A stretch of DNA of 64,000 bases. Source: Lysinibacillus xylanilyticus. GTDB taxonomy: Bacteria; Bacillota; Bacilli; Bacillales_A; Planococcaceae. Under the pieces are notes generated by a model. The model was given only the letters and a program-made list of their open reading frames with translations. It was not told where the DNA came from and did not search any database. Positions 63,986 through 64,000 of this stretch are shown here, in pieces (within the stretch, counting starts at the first letter, position 1; every line of letters begins with the position of its first letter). The stretch is taken from assembly GCF_001183605.1 (NCBI RefSeq), contig NZ_LFXJ01000010.1, positions 543,890 to 607,889 on the forward strand, written 5' to 3'. Made by a program: the position numbers and the translations under genes.

Positions 63986-64000
63986 ATTGATCCATATTTT

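Overview
The window is a low-GC Firmicute chromosome segment. Gene content and order (ylaN-ftsW-pycA, ctaA/ctaB-G, the ylb block, the division and cell wall (dcw) cluster, spoIIGA-sigE-sigG, ylm-divIVA-ileS) mark an endospore-forming Bacillales bacterium. The best guess is Lysinibacillus or a close Planococcaceae relative. The reasons are the rearranged dcw cluster, a meso-diaminopimelate-type murE kept outside it, rsfA, bacillithiol bshC, and many GC-rich intergenic repeats. This genus call is inference; no rRNA or tRNA gene was seen to confirm it.

Layout. 1-5.4 kb: the 5' part of a ylaL-like gene, ylaN, ftsW and pyruvate carboxylase. 5.7-14.3 kb: heme A synthase ctaA, divergent from ctaB-ctaC-ctaD-ctaE-ctaF (heme O synthase and a caa3-type cytochrome oxidase), then ctaG and a DUF420/CtaM gene, interrupted by 0.9 kb of repeats. 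14.4-34.3 kb: the ylb neighbourhood (ytvI-like, yugN-like, ylbC, ylbF, ylbG, rsmD, coaD, ylbJ, ylbL, tmcAL, ylbN, rpmF, rsfA, panE), with insertions: a DAP-type murE, a PaaI thioesterase, a tartrate/D-malate dehydrogenase, a GDPD phosphodiesterase, a secreted protein and an enoyl-CoA hydratase relative. 34.6-51.3 kb: bshC, then mraZ-rsmH-ftsL-pbpB-spoVD-mraY-murD-spoVE-divIB-ylxW-ylxX-sbp-ftsA-ftsZ, without murE, murG or murB. 51.9-54.4 kb: spoIIGA-sigE-sigG. 55.0-62.1 kb: ylmC, ylmE, sepF, ylmG, ylmH, divIVA and T-box-controlled ileS. 62.2-64 kb: a probably 5'-truncated AraC-type regulator beside an array of 21-bp repeats.

How it fits together. The cta genes make heme A and assemble the respiratory oxidase. 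The dcw genes make lipid I precursors, septal peptidoglycan and the Z-ring. spoVD, spoVE, ylbJ, ytvI-like, rsfA, spoIIGA, sigE, sigG and ylmC belong to sporulation. The isolated murE fits a model in which a mother-cell ligase supplies DAP precursors for the cortex while another enzyme serves the vegetative wall.

Most of the window is well-conserved core genome. The less explained material is intergenic: a family of GC-rich mosaic elements with inverted ends, a short module nested in them, and three 21-bp arrays that each adjoin such an element. Other items for follow-up are a structured block after the tartrate dehydrogenase gene that resembles an IS605 omega-RNA end, a promoter followed at once by a perfect 15-bp hairpin, a phased MraZ operator, and a repeat lying between the ileS T-box and its start codon.
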